From Sesamum alatum (Eukaryota > Streptophyta > Magnoliopsida > Lamiales > Pedaliaceae): 64,000 bases of DNA. The notes beneath the pieces are model-generated. The model was not told the origin of the DNA and made no database searches. It worked only from the letters and a program-made list of their open reading frames with translations. Where the stretch lies: the NCBI GenBank assembly GCA_034509735.1, contig JACGWO010000011.1, positions 10,883,866 through 10,947,865 of the forward strand. The letters run 5' to 3'. Below are positions 49,600-61,611 of this stretch, piece after piece (position 1 is the stretch's first letter; every line of letters begins with the position of its first letter). The position numbers and the translations under genes are program-made.

Positions 49600-51703
49600 T
49601 AAATGCTAAACACTCAGGCGAACAAGTTGAAAGTTGTTAAATCTCATCTTGAGTCTTCAAGAAGCACATCCATTTTCTTCAACTCCCTTGGTTAGATTCT
49701 TCGAAAAACTATGAAGTCTCTTCAATCGTAGGGTCTTCTATCTCTTGGCGACCATGTCCCTTGAGGTTAGACAAGCTCTCTTCGGCTTCTTGGCAAGGAT
49801 CTTCTCGCTCAAGTAGAAAAGGCTCTCATCAAGTGCTTCACAGCTTGGGGGCAATGATCAACGTCAACAAGTGGAGCAGCCAAGGTTGTTCGAGTCGAAA
49901 AGCAGCTTTCGCTCAAGAAACACGTGAAGAAGACGTCGCTTGGACGAAGGTTGACCGAATCGGAGGTGAGCATGTCGTCTAAATCTGTGGAAAGCCGGTG
50001 GCGCACCAAAAGTAAAGATCACGACTTCATGGCATGGAGGGCTTACAAGCGTCATCGCCTAGCATCTCTTTAAAAGAAAAGACGACCTCGTCGTTGAAAT
50101 CTCCAAGTACAAACGGCCATGAAGCTTCAACTTCCTCTTTGGACTTCGCTAACGTGGAAGGCAAGACATCACAGAAGGTATCCTAGCTCGAGGAAAGCTT
50201 GAAGAATGTCCTTTGTAGCAATGCAGGTGAAATGGGACGCGCAAACAGCGAATGGATCTTGACTTTGTGAAGGATGCTTAGATGATAGCCTCGCTCTTCT
50301 TCTATGGTGAGATCTTGTCGCGGGTGCACATGAAGCGAAATGCGCAAACGGTGGCGTGGATTTCAACTTTGTAAAGGATGCTTGGACGATGGCCTCGCTT
50401 TTCTTCTACTATGAGGCTCTTTGCGGATGCACATAAAGAGAAATGCGTGAACAATGGGATGATTCTCGGCTTCGTGAAGCTTGTATATTGGCCTGGCGTG
50501 TCTTCCATGAAAAGAGAAGTCTTGCAGAACTTGGACGGTGGAATTCTTCATGAGCTCCGTCGATGACGAGGTGACGACTTGGAAGTGCAAACTCAACATA
50601 GGCTTCACGTCATGAGGAGAAGGTTTTTCCACTAAGACCTTGGATTGAGAATGAGTCGTGGAGCGGGAGTCAAACGTCTCTTTCATCGCCTCTTCAAACC
50701 ACCAATGGATGTGCATGACTTGTGCAAAGATCGAGCCTTGAATGGTTGAACGATGTCGGCCGACCATGGACGTACAAGGTGACGCCTTCGACTCGAGGTT
50801 GCCACTTTAAATGATGGTACGTAGGAACGACTTGTGAACATAGAAGGTGATACCTTTGATCTTGACATTTTTTTTTCCTTGCCACTTCAAACGTCGATGC
50901 GTTGGGAATGACTCATTGAAATTTTCAAAGCCCATCCTGCAAACAAACAAATTTACACAAGGAAAATAGAAGTCAAAATCATGAAGAGAAAATACACATG
51001 CATGTGTGTGCTTGAAAATATTCCAGGAACTCTTCTTATCGACAAACTTCCGAACATATGGCGCGCGAAATTCATAGTACTTGTGAGGTAAAGTAGAAAA
51101 GCTCATTCACCAGTCCATGGCAAAAAGAAAAAAAAAAAAGGGAAAAAAAGCAATCGAGAAGTCGTCTTGCTACAACCGAAGGAATCAAGATGTTAAATGA
51201 TGTTCTCCATTCTGCTTGAGACACAATTCCACCGAACATGCTCTCTTTATAGATGATGAAGACTGGCAATTGGAAAATTTTCAATGTTTAGTTGGTTGCC
51301 AAAGAAAAGAAATTCACTTGCCAAATGAAAGAAATTAGCTTTGGCAGTTAACGAGAATTGGATTGCTAAAGAAAGGAAAGAGCAAAGATTCTTGCTGCAA
51401 AGAAATTTGAAGATCAATCCTCAATTGGGTGTTGCTTTTAGGGGAATGATTTAGTACTATTGGTGTCTGAAATTCCAAATTCTTAAGTGGGATTATGTGA
51501 ATTGCAAATAAAATAAAAATAAAAGTGATTATGAAAAGAATGTGCTCAAAATCTGTTCAAAGCAGAAACTTTGCATTATCCCGTGCGCTTGGGCTCGGCC
51601 TTGGTGGAATCGTATATTGAAAACAAATGAAGTGAAAAAAAAAAAATCAAATACTTCAAGTCCCGCCTCCGACAACAATTGGCATGTTTTTTCGCCGAGC
51701 CTT
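49600..51703. other. Non-coding remainder of the Tat 3' region
   Basis: Many short ORFs on both strands, none with a recognisable domain. Contains the tandem array at 50215-50520 and an A-rich patch near 51125-51150. Confidence 0.6.
50215..50520. repeat. Tandem array of three ~107-bp units
   Basis: Three diverged copies share 'gaaatg.g..(c)gcaaac', 'ttgtgaaggatgctt', 'gat.gcctcgct.ttcttct' and 'gcacat.aagcgaaatg'; they begin near 50228, 50337 and 50441. Such arrays are typical of the 3' untranslated part of Tat/Retand elements. Confidence 0.7.
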
Positions 51704-51717
51704 GAAGTGGGGGCATC
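51704..51717 (+). other. Polypurine tract of the Tat element
   Basis: GAAGTGGGGGCATC directly precedes the 3' LTR; the G-rich run fits the plus-strand primer. Confidence 0.8.
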
Positions 51718-52378
51718 TGTTGACGTCAAAATATTTTGGAATAAATTATCAATTAAAGCCCAAATAAATCGGCTAACAATTGGGTTCCAAGATAAAATTC
51801 CATAATAAATTTGAGCTCGTCATGAAAAAATTAAATTCATAAGCCCATATTAAATTTGGGTCTTATGTATTTTTATGGGTCAATCCGAAATAAATATATA
51901 TATTATTTGGATAGGCTAAAATTAGGCCAAGTACATGTTCAGAAATACAGTCCATCAAAGACTAGTCCATGTCAAAGCCCATAGTATAAAGCCCAATGGA
52001 AGAGCCCAAGCTGCTAAAGTCCAGCTCATGCCTATAAATAGGGCCTCAACCTCACACAAAGATACATACAACACAAGCAAGAAATCGATCAAGAGCAAGT
52101 CCAAAGCTTTCTCCTACGACGAAGCTCTGCAACTACAAGACTTTGATACGAAATTTCAAAGTACTACGTGATCGCCTTCTACAAATCAAGAGGGAGATTA
52201 CACATCCGATTCAAGAACAAGCTTCAAGCCCCTTGAATCCATATTCGTAGAGAAGAATCAAGGGGTTACTTTAAATTCAGAGCTTGTAAACCACTTTATA
52301 TTCAAATTAATATATCGTTTGGTCCATATTTTTCTTGTCGTGTAATTATTTTTTGCAGACACGAAATTTGTGTGAACA
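51718..52378 (+). repeat. 3' LTR of the Tat element
   Basis: 661 bp, starting TGTTGACGTC and ending GTGTGAACA, nearly identical to 40293-40965. TATA box CTATAAATAG lies at about 52032-52041. Followed directly by the TAAAT duplication. Confidence 0.93.
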
Positions 52379-52383
52379 TAAAT

Positions 52384-53229
52384 AAAAGCACATAATTTTT
52401 AAGTCATGATCCAATCTTCTACAACACGAAAAGGAGAAAAAAAATATTAAGACTTAGGAAAATAAAATAAAATTTTCAACCACTCGGAAAGGTCGCCCCA
52501 TCAAATATAAATTTCAGGACAAAAATCCTTTTTTTCGAAATAAGTTGTAAAAAAAACTGAAACACCTTTAGCCAAATAAAGTTTAATGGCATAGCGATAG
52601 AGGTATCAAATTTCAACTTGCCAACTTGAATTCGAAACTCAAGCTATGTAGACGCCCAAAAATAATTTTCTGGGCCAGCGCCAAGTGGCTACTAGCTGGC
52701 GTCAAGAAGCGCGATCAGTGCACAGTCAGCACCAGTTTGGCGCCGGACCCGGCGTGCAGTTGGCATGCGGTCAGCGCTGAACTCCTCCACCTCTCTCCGG
52801 CGAAGGCGACCCGTTACCGTTGACTTGCCGGCCGATTTCTGGCGAGAATGAATTTTTTGGAGAAAACTTACAAAAAATTCATATCTCATTCATTTTAAAT
52901 CTGTTTTCGATGATTCAAACGTCGTTTTAAACGTTTGTTCATGATCTACAATATATTATAAAAATATTTTAATAGAATAAACATAATCAGGTCCGATTTT
53001 CTGCTCAAAGAAAATAGATTTAAAACTAGGGTTTGATTTTTCTCACAAACCAACCATTTTATTTTCACCAAATTTTAACCAAATGATCTCTACAAATAGA
53101 TCTACATATGGTGAAAAAAATCAACGAAAAAAACTCATGCTTTTATGGTAAAAATGATTTTTCAAAAAAACAAGCATACAAAAAACTTTCACGATTAATC
53201 AGGCAAATCAAGTGAAACTAAGTTGTAGT
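52384..53229 (-). mobile_element. Leader region of the Copia-like element
   Basis: This is the part of the Copia-like element between its primer site and the Tat insertion. It is non-coding, with a GC-rich patch at about 52670-52840 in AT-rich surroundings. Confidence 0.6.
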
Positions 53230-53242
53230 GGCTCTCATACCA
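53230..53242 (-). other. Primer binding site of the Copia-like element
   Basis: On the minus strand TGGTATGAGAGCC starts 1 nt after the LTR; it differs at one base from the initiator tRNA-Met complement TGGTATCAGAGC used by most plant Copia elements. It sets the element orientation. Confidence 0.82.
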
Positions 53243-53243
53243 C

Positions 53244-53882
53244 TGTTGGAAAATAACTATGGATAATTCATAAAATAAATACTCTCGCATAGAATATGTA
53301 ATCTTTGTGCATGTTATATAATCAATAATCATATTATCACATAATCGTAGATCGATTAAACCTGTAACAGCGAAAGTATGTCAATCCACGTATTCAGATC
53401 TAGCTCGTCTACAAGCTCATGCCTCGATTGGATCACGAACACATTGTCTTTCTCGTTCTCGAAGGTTACCCCACGTACATATGCAAAGATCGCCACGAAC
53501 ATTTTCAAGATCCCCCACGTGACCTCCTTGCTTGCCTTGGTGGATTACTATTAGAGTAAGCCACTTATTTACACACCTCAAGTCTATGGAGTCTATGGTA
53601 ATACCTCCAGGAAAAACGTAGAGAGAAATATAGAGAGAGAAAGGGTATTTGGAGAGAGCATATTTTGGAGTGGTGTGATCAACTCGTGTGTTGTATCACA
53701 CTATTGTGTTTTTTGTATTTTTGGATCCATAGAAGCACACTATTTATATGTGTGCACAAGAGGAGTTCTAATCCCAATACGAAGTATAAGAGACTACAAA
53801 CTCTATACTCAAGAGGAGTCCTCCCAACCACAAGTTTGGGAGACTCCAAAACTCTTAAAATATAGATGTATATCTAATAGAT
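53244..53882 (-). repeat. 5' LTR of the Copia-like element, outer end missing
   Basis: Matches 34081-34793 for most of its length (about 90 percent by eye), from TGTTGGAAAATAAC to 'tgtatatctaata', then diverges. The last ~50 bp of the LTR (up to CCCAACA in the partner) are absent. Confidence 0.78.
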
Positions 53883-53960
53883 CTTACAAAGAGTAAGCTG
53901 ATCGTCGGTTATAGTGTAACGTTAGCCGAAAGAGCAAGTGAAACTTGGGAGTCGATCTGC

Positions 53961-54102
53961 CCTGGATACTTGGCGAGCATTTTCAATGATCGAACACAGC
54001 TTTAAGCTCTGATAGTAGTGAACTCGCAGGGCTTCCAGGTGCTATTATCTTCTTTTCACACAGTTTTGCAACAACAGTTGAATCAAAATCAGCAAACACT
54101 CC
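53961..54102 (-). pseudogene. DNA-3-methyladenine glycosylase I (TAG) relic, internal exon
   Basis: After an ATATGCAG acceptor at 54103 the minus strand reads VFADFDSTVVAKLCEKKIIA, then PGSPASSLLSELK. A one-base insertion near 53993-54000 then shifts to the frame containing SIIENARQ. The exon stops at about 53961 before GCAG, where the normal GT donor has apparently been lost. This segment precedes VIDEFG in plant TAG proteins, which is exactly where the exon at 33664 resumes, so the two belong to one gene now split by nested retrotransposons. No N-terminal exons were found to the right within the window. Confidence 0.85.
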
Positions 54103-54888
54103 CTGCATATATGTATCATGGTTCACAATGAGGAAATCTTACAAATAGGCCATGGGTTACATGCATTTTTATCCTATTTGTCCTTTAACTTTCTTGGGTA
54201 GTATTTTGGTCCTGCATCATTTTAAATTCGCGATTTCAATCATTTTTTTTTGCCGGAGTTCACATCTACTGGCAAGAAGGGTGAACTCTAAAATGACTAA
54301 AAGAACGAAAATTAAAAAGATGCAAGACCAAAATGCTACTCTAGAAAGTTAAAGGACATAAACGATGACAAACATGAGCTAATAGGAACAATTTGCCCAA
54401 TTTTAAAAGGCCATGTTAAGATGCATACATGCATTTTTTCCAGCGAGAGGGTTGAACCCCAGCAAAAGAAGGGACTAAAATTGCAAGAAAAGAGGCATGA
54501 CCAAGATGCTACCCCTGTGAGAGGCATGACCAAAATGCTACCTCAGCGAGAGGCATGACTAAATGCTACCAAATGTGAGGGTGGGGTGGGGGGGGGGGGT
54601 TGAAGAAGGTGGCGGAGGCTGTCTCGGGGCGAATGAGGTGCGCGAAGGTGGTTGTGCAATGGCTGAAGGTGGTTGCAATGGTGGATGAAGGCGGTGCAAT
54701 AATGAAGATGGTCAACAATGGCAGATGAAGAAGATGATATTGATTTTTGGGTTTTTATTTTTTTGACATTAGGGTGTGAAATTACAATTTACCCGCCTTT
54801 AGTCCACTAAAAAGGCGTGTCTTCACGCTCCCGGAATATTTCTATTTTATTCTCCGAAAAGTGAAAAAAAGTAAAGTGCTACAGAAAA
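54103..54888. other. Upstream intron of the glycosylase relic, with repeats
   Basis: Contains an imperfect foldback MITE at about 54160-54420 (arms 'gtcctttaactttctt.g.gtagtattttggtcc' and its complement). Three copies of 'gagaggcatgaccaaaatgctacc' lie at about 54480-54560, with a G-run at 54587-54598 and a 'ggtggttgcaatggtg' minisatellite-like patch at 54600-54730. No coding is seen. Confidence 0.5.
54160..54420. mobile_element. Small foldback MITE
   Basis: Left arm 'atttgtcctttaactttcttgggtagtattttgg' pairs with right arm 'ccaaaatgctactctagaaagttaaaggacat' around a central 'gagttcacatctactggcaagaagggtgaactc'. Ends and duplication are unclear. Confidence 0.5.
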
Positions 54889-55703
54889 GGGGAAATAACA
54901 CTTTTGGTCTTGTAACTTAAGGCCTTCCCACTTTTGGTCTCATTGATTACGGGATTCTCACTTTTGGTCCCGTAACTTCTAAAAAGTAGTACTTTTGGTC
55001 TCATGCTCCCTTTTCCGTTAAATTTTTTAACGGAAACACCACACGTGCTTAGCACGTGTCATTAGGGCCTTTACACTTTTGGTCTCATATGTTATGAGAT
55101 TCTCAATTTTGGTCCCATATGTTATGAAATATTTACTTTTGGTCCCATAGTTTTTCAAAAAGTACACTTTTGGTTTCATGAACTTTTTTTTTTTTTTTAA
55201 GAAAGCCATCCGAAGATGGGTGGAAATCTTTTTAGGGTTCCCATCCCTTTTGTATTAAATCAGTCAAAAAAATGGTATACAGTGGGGAGAGCTAACCTCC
55301 CTAGTGAAATCTGAAGGCAGTAAATGAGGAGTACTAGTCCCTTACAGTTAATAGAGTGAAAGCATAAATAAGGGGTACACTTCCTCACAATGTAAGTTAG
55401 AACAGTATAAACAAGGAGTACTTACTCCCTTACAATGTTGTAACCCTGAGAAAAAGTCAGTGACACTATAAACGAAGTTGAAGCCTCATTGTGCAAAATG
55501 AATATGTCAAGTCACTGAAGATATGACCCAAAATTATGCAACATAGGGCTATACAAAAGACCATCAATGCACGTGCTTACATTTGCGTTGATACTTGCTT
55601 TTGTTGCACCTTGCCGTGCTTGTGTATCATGAGTTATTCTGTATCCAATGGGACAAAAGTGAAAAGACCCTAAGTTATAAAGATGAAAAATGCTATTTCT
55701 CCC
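54889..55703. mobile_element. Second foldback element of the 39182 family
   Basis: Left end GGGGAAATAACACTTTTGG and right end GCTATTTCTCCC are inverted partners. The flanks TACAGAAAA (54880-54888) and TACAAAAAC (55704-55712) match at 7 of 9 positions. The left part repeats 'cacttttggtcc'. The interior after about 55180 is unrelated to the copy at 39182 and seems to include another insertion. It is also 815 bp by these ends, probably by chance. Confidence 0.6.
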
Positions 55704-55712
55704 TACAAAAAC

Positions 55713-57659
55713 AAAGGTTGGGCAGTGAAATGTAAAATGGTTGGGGGAGCAAAGTGCAAAACGACCCGAATATTGGAGGGTGTATGCTTTTAGCCCTTTC
55801 CTTTAATGGAAGATGAATGGAGTATTTTCTTGGAAAGCTGAAGAAGGGAGAAGAAAGAAAATGCGGGAAAGTGAAAATTGCCTGAAAAGAAAAAGAGAAA
55901 GCAAAAAAGATGCAAATGAAAGGAAATTTTTTGACTGGATCAGGTTTGGCTGAATCAAACCAATCACAGGGCAAAGTGCCATGCACTTACTATGTGATTG
56001 GTTTACTTTCTCTAATTGTACACCCAATCGTACGACAAAGTATATTACAATTGCCATATATTTATTCAAGTTTGATTGAGTCGGGCGGGTCCGAACTAAA
56101 AATTTCCTCCAAATGAAGAGACCAAAATGCGTGAAAAGAGAGAGACTGAGAAGCTGCACTTGTCTCTATGTGTCTTCTTGTTTATGTTTGAGATTTTTTG
56201 TTCGATGTCGGATTTAATTTGTTTATTTTAAAATTTTATTGTACTTTTTTAATTTAAATTATATATACGTTTCATAGGTATAGTTTTTTTTAAATAAAAT
56301 AAATATCATAATTCATGTGCACATAGCGTGTGTATATCTACCAATACCTTATTATAATTGAAAAGCATCTATTTAGTATTTCAATTTTTTTTTTTGTCCA
56401 TCATTCCTCCAACACACGGCACTAATATCATCATGAATTGAATTTCGAGTTATGAACAATCCTTTTATGCATTAAAAGCAACAACTTCAAAAGTAATTGG
56501 AAGCCAAAAAATTATCCAACAACCGCAAAGTAAATATTCTTCCTTCTTTGCAATGTGTTCAATTTTGCACTTTTTCATTCAACAATGAGAATTTCGTCTT
56601 TCCGTGCAATTTATTCTATGCAATAATTCAGGAATCATTGATGTATCATTGCACATATGGATAAAGAAAGAAAAAAAAAAAAACACAATGATCTTTAGTC
56701 ATATGGATCAAACAAATCCTCCGAGCGATCGAGCTACAATAGCAATCACCCCCTAACCGTTTTTGTGCCGATAATTTTAGAAAAGAGAAGAAAAAAAAAA
56801 AGCAAGAAGAAAAACTGCTTACCGTTGCCCTAAAAAATGGTGAGTTATCAGGTAATTTCCTCCAAAACTGTTTTTGCCAAGAATTTCCCTCAATTCTTGT
56901 TGAGTTTAACGATTTGAATGTGATTTTTAGAAACTTTAACAGTGTAATACTTTTACACAATCTATTAGATTATGGGACTTTTGAACTGTTTTGATAAGTA
57001 TTGACCTTATCGCAAAAACCCTATAATGTGGGATTAAAATTAAAATTTACAGTGCGAGTAATATTTGAGGAGCCGGAGTACTTAACAAATTTCGTCAACA
57101 AATTTAATGGTATGGCATTTTTTGTACACCACCATTAAATTATAGGACTAAAGTTAACTATATAAAAAATAAAGATTAATTTTACAAAACGACATGTACT
57201 ATTGGACTAAAATTGTAATTAACTCTTAACACCCTCCTATATTGAAATTCCTTGTTCATTGACAACATTAAAGTCGAAATCTTGATCTTTGAACTAATTC
57301 CATTGTGGTTTTCTTTTTCTTTTATAATTTTAAATAATTAATATATAAAAAGTTCTAATTTTAATATTTTTCTATATTATTTAAACTACTTTCGTTAGTA
57401 GCAAGCTATTAACTAATTATCTTTTATTTTATTTTGAACATTTAGGCAGCAGCTTAGTACACCTGTAGTTTAAATTGCCATGAAACGATAAATTGATATA
57501 ATGACTATTTCAAAAATATCAAATATCAAAGGCAACGTTTTAGAATTAAAGAGCACCTCTCTTTGGTTATCTCTCATTTTTCTTTTGGTCAGATTTTTCA
57601 TTTTCAATTATTTAATCAACTTTCTTTTATACTTTCTCTAATTTGGCTTAATTTTCACG
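55713..57659. other. Intergenic stretch, nothing recognised
   Basis: Several A-runs and short ORFs without a domain. No transposon ends were found. Confidence 0.45.
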
Positions 57660-58340
57660 TTCTTATTTCTTGTATAGTATTTGGTTTGGCATATTGTATG
57701 TGTGATATTCATATATGATATAGATATAATGTTTGGTTAAAGAGATTATAAAGTATGATTAAATGTAAAAAGACTATTAAGATTATTATTTTCTAAATAT
57801 TTCTATTTAACATTGTATTGTGAATAATTACAATGGATAAAAACCCCTCTCAATATTAATTGAAATATAATTTTAAATAATAATTCCTGCAGATATATAT
57901 ATATATATATATATATATGTAATTCAATTGAAGTAAAAGTCAAAATAGAACTCAATAAAAAAATAAAAAAAGATTAGATTATTTTTTAAAAAAATTGTTA
58001 TAAAAGTATGTGAAAGTTCTAACTTTTTAAACTTAAAACTAATTAACTCAAATATTTTTCAAAAAATTCCAAATAACTAATTAACCCAAATATTTTTTCA
58101 AAATTCCAAAACAAAACGAAGTAATATTTCTTATTATATTTTCTTATTAAATTATTATAATTTGAAGTATATTCGTTTAAGCATGCATGTATTTCATAAG
58201 TTCTACCTTAGACTAATTAGAATTGCTATAACCGGGCCCGGTATTAATATCGGGTTCTAATGTTGTGATCCAAATGTGTAATTATGTATGATAAGCACTC
58301 TTATCATGCCTAATCACATGAATCAAGCGGGTCCAAAGAG
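57660..58340. mobile_element. Partial MITE copy related to 58355-59611
   Basis: Shares 'tttggttaaagagattataaagtatgattaaatgtaaaaa' near 57732-57775 and 'gataagcactcttatcatgcctaat' near 58290 with the next unit. An (AT)n run lies at 57894-57917. The left end is not defined. Confidence 0.4.
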
Positions 58341-58354
58341 TATCTATACTATCT

Positions 58355-59611
58355 GGCCTCATTTGATTCGTGTGATAGAATTAAGCGTGATATAATTGGG
58401 TGGGATGAGAAATTGAATGACATTTAATCTCATTTTACATTATATGTTGTTTGGTTTGAGGTATTGTATGTATAATATCCATGTGATAATATAAGGAGAA
58501 AAAATATTTTTTTAGTCTGTTAAGTATGCCCAATATTAATTTTAGTTTGGTACCTATGCCCATTTTTTTCTAAGTCGAGTACTTATAAAATTGGATGAGA
58601 TTTAGTCTAAATTAGGGTCTTTTACTCAATTTTTCCGGCGATATTTTTAAAAAATTGCCAAAAAAATGCACACGTGACAATTATTTAGTTAATTTACGGC
58701 AACTTATACACGTGTACAACCACATGTATTAGTTGCCACTAGTACAACCATACGTATTAGGTATTCAAATTAAAATTCACCTCATTTCAGTTGTCCAGCG
58801 CAGGCTTAAAAATTCTCAAAATATGTCCAGTTGCATGCCACGTAATATTTTCGGCCACAAAATCAAAAATCGACCATCGGAGGACTAAAATCTCATCAAT
58901 TTTGCAAGTTACTGACTTAGAAAAAAATGGGCATAGTTACCGGCTAAAATTAATATTGGCATACTTAGCGGACTATATAAATAATTTTTTCCGATAATAT
59001 AATATGGTGTTTGGTTGAAGGGATTATAAAATATGATTAAATGTAAAAAAGCTCTTATGGGTATCTTCTTTTAAGTTATTTACATTTTTATATTGTAACT
59101 TGTGAATGATTAAAAAAAATAAAAAAACCACTAAATTATTTGTTGAAATATAATGCTTAAACTAAAATTAATTTGGGGAATATTTTCCTTTTTTTCTATA
59201 TTTATATGAAGCAAAAGTTCAAAATATGCGTTCAATTTAATAATTAATTAAAACTCAAATATTTTTCAAAAGTCAAAAAAAGAAAGAAAAAATATGTTTT
59301 TATTATATTTTATTATTTTATTATTATAATTTAAAATACATTTTTTTATCCATGCATCAAAAGACTTTTTAATTTGCACATGAATTTAGATGGGGGAGAT
59401 AGGGAGAGAGGGAGAGAGAGAGTGGAAGGGTAAATAAGAAAAAACAAATTAATGCTGATTTATAATAATTTGTGAGATTTATTATCCCATAGATTCTAAT
59501 AAATAAAATTGGGCCGATATTAATGTCGGGCCTAAAAATACTAATCAAACGTGTGATTAGACATGATAAATAATTTTTATCATGCCTAATTAAAACAAGC
59601 CAAATGGGGCC
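58355..59611. mobile_element. Tourist-like MITE with internal insertion
   Basis: Left end GGCCTCATTTGATTCG and right end CAAGCCAAATGGGGCC are approximate inverted partners. It holds the 498-bp insertion at 58495-58992. The flanking duplication is unclear (TCT versus TTT). Confidence 0.5.
58495..58992. mobile_element. Mutator-like MITE, 10-bp duplication
   Basis: The element runs GGAGAAAAAATA to TAATTTTTTCC and is flanked by GATAATATAA on both sides (58485-58494 and 58993-59002). Inner arms pair: 'aatattaattttag' near 58530 and 'ctaaaattaatatt' near 58946. No coding is supported. Confidence 0.75.
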
Positions 59612-60541
59612 TTTATATATTATTATCTATTAATAAATATATATATATATATATTTGAAGGAAGTCTTTGACTTCAATTGTTCAATTTTGATCAAAATTT
59701 TAATTTTCAAGAATTTTGAATTTTTTTTAATTATATATTTTGGTATGTAGGCATTAATGGCATATGATATAATTTTCAATGTATTTGGCCTCTTTAAATT
59801 GCATCCCTTATTAATTTATTGTTACATTTTTTGATTTTGATAATATTGATTCTAACATATATATATATATATATATCCTCTACTCCACATATATATTTAT
59901 AGTATGCACTGTATATATCGATTTTTCTTAAAGAGTTTAAATAATTTTTACAATGCATTCTATTTTTTTTTCTTAAATGCTTGGAGAACTTAGCGTCATT
60001 AATATAATTAAAAAATATAATTAACTAACTTTATTTATATTTATCAATATTATTTATCTTTAGTCTATACTTTTGATTATGATCTCCTTGAGTTTAGTTC
60101 ACCACTTAAATTTTCAAATTTTAATTAGTTTTTTCTTATTTATCAATAAAACATTAATAGAGATATAACTTCCGCATAGAATTAGTGTAGCTTTAGCGTT
60201 GGATTTAAAAAGAGAGTAATTTGACTTTATATACATATATCAATATTATCTATTGAAATTCATAATTTTGGATATGAATATCATTTTAACTTAGCTCAAC
60301 ACTTATTTTCAAAAAGTGGGTAATTTTTTTATTGATATTTTTGCAAAATGCTAATTTGTGAAAATTTTGAATTTTTGAATTATAATAATATCCTATTGGT
60401 ACAACAAATTTCCATATATATATTTTTTCTAAAATCCAGTCATCTACTTATTAAATCTCATTTATATCGACTTAATTATTAAATTCTAAATATTATAATT
60501 TGTGGTATACTTTTTATTATAATATAATATTTCATCAGAAA
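59612..60541. other. Intergenic AT-rich stretch
   Basis: (TA)n runs lie at 59637-59655 and 59860-59875. A 'tatatatttgaaggaag...caattttgatcaaaattttaatttt' segment at about 59645-59705 recurs at about 61523-61580, so both may be pieces of one repeat. No gene. Confidence 0.4.
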
Positions 60542-61486
<945 letters not shown>

Positions 61487-61514
61487 CCGTGCATAGCACG
61501 GGACATACGTTAGT
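61487..61514. mobile_element. Helitron-like 3' terminus (1)
   Basis: A 6-bp stem hairpin CCGTGC-ATA-GCACGG (61487-61501) is followed after 8 nt by TTAGT (61510-61514), close to the CTAGT/CTRR end of plant Helitrons. Confidence 0.55.
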
Positions 61515-61611
61515 ATATATATATATTTGAAGGTGGTGTTTTGACCAAATCCTTCAATTTTGATCAAATTTTAATTTTTCTAGAATTGATTTTTGTTTAT
61601 TATACAAAATA

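Larger units (their letters stand above)
40293..52378 (+). mobile_element. Ty3/Gypsy retrotransposon, Tat lineage, nearly full length
   Basis: A 12.1-kb element is flanked by a perfect 5-bp duplication TAAAT (40288-40292 and 52379-52383). The order is LTR, primer site, gag, protease, reverse transcriptase, RNase H, a second RNase H, integrase, long 3' region, polypurine tract, LTR. The second RNase H between the first RNase H and integrase is the hallmark of Tat-lineage elements (Tat, Ogre, Retand). The reading is broken by several stops and frameshifts, so this copy cannot encode its own proteins. LTRs differ at roughly 14 positions plus small indels over about 660 bp by eye, suggesting a fairly recent insertion. 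It sits inside the Copia-like element. Confidence 0.95.
34081..53899 (-). mobile_element. Copia-like LTR element, non-coding, with nested insertions
   Basis: Two related LTRs in the same orientation (34081-34793 and 53244-53882) flank the block. A tRNA-Met-type primer site lies just inside the right LTR, so the element reads on the minus strand. After removing the foldback (39182-39996) and the Tat element (40293-52378) about 5.4 kb of internal sequence remains, with no intact gag or pol, which fits a large non-autonomous derivative. GATCG lies directly left of the left LTR (34076-34080) and again at 53900-53904; if the right LTR lost its outer end this could be the 5-bp target duplication. 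The insertion lies between two exons of the glycosylase relic. Confidence 0.75.

Noticed and set aside
53665..53896. ORFs of 66-73 residues repeated at 34456-34728
   Set aside because: They are the two LTRs of the Copia-like element read in frame; the similarity is between LTRs, not genes.
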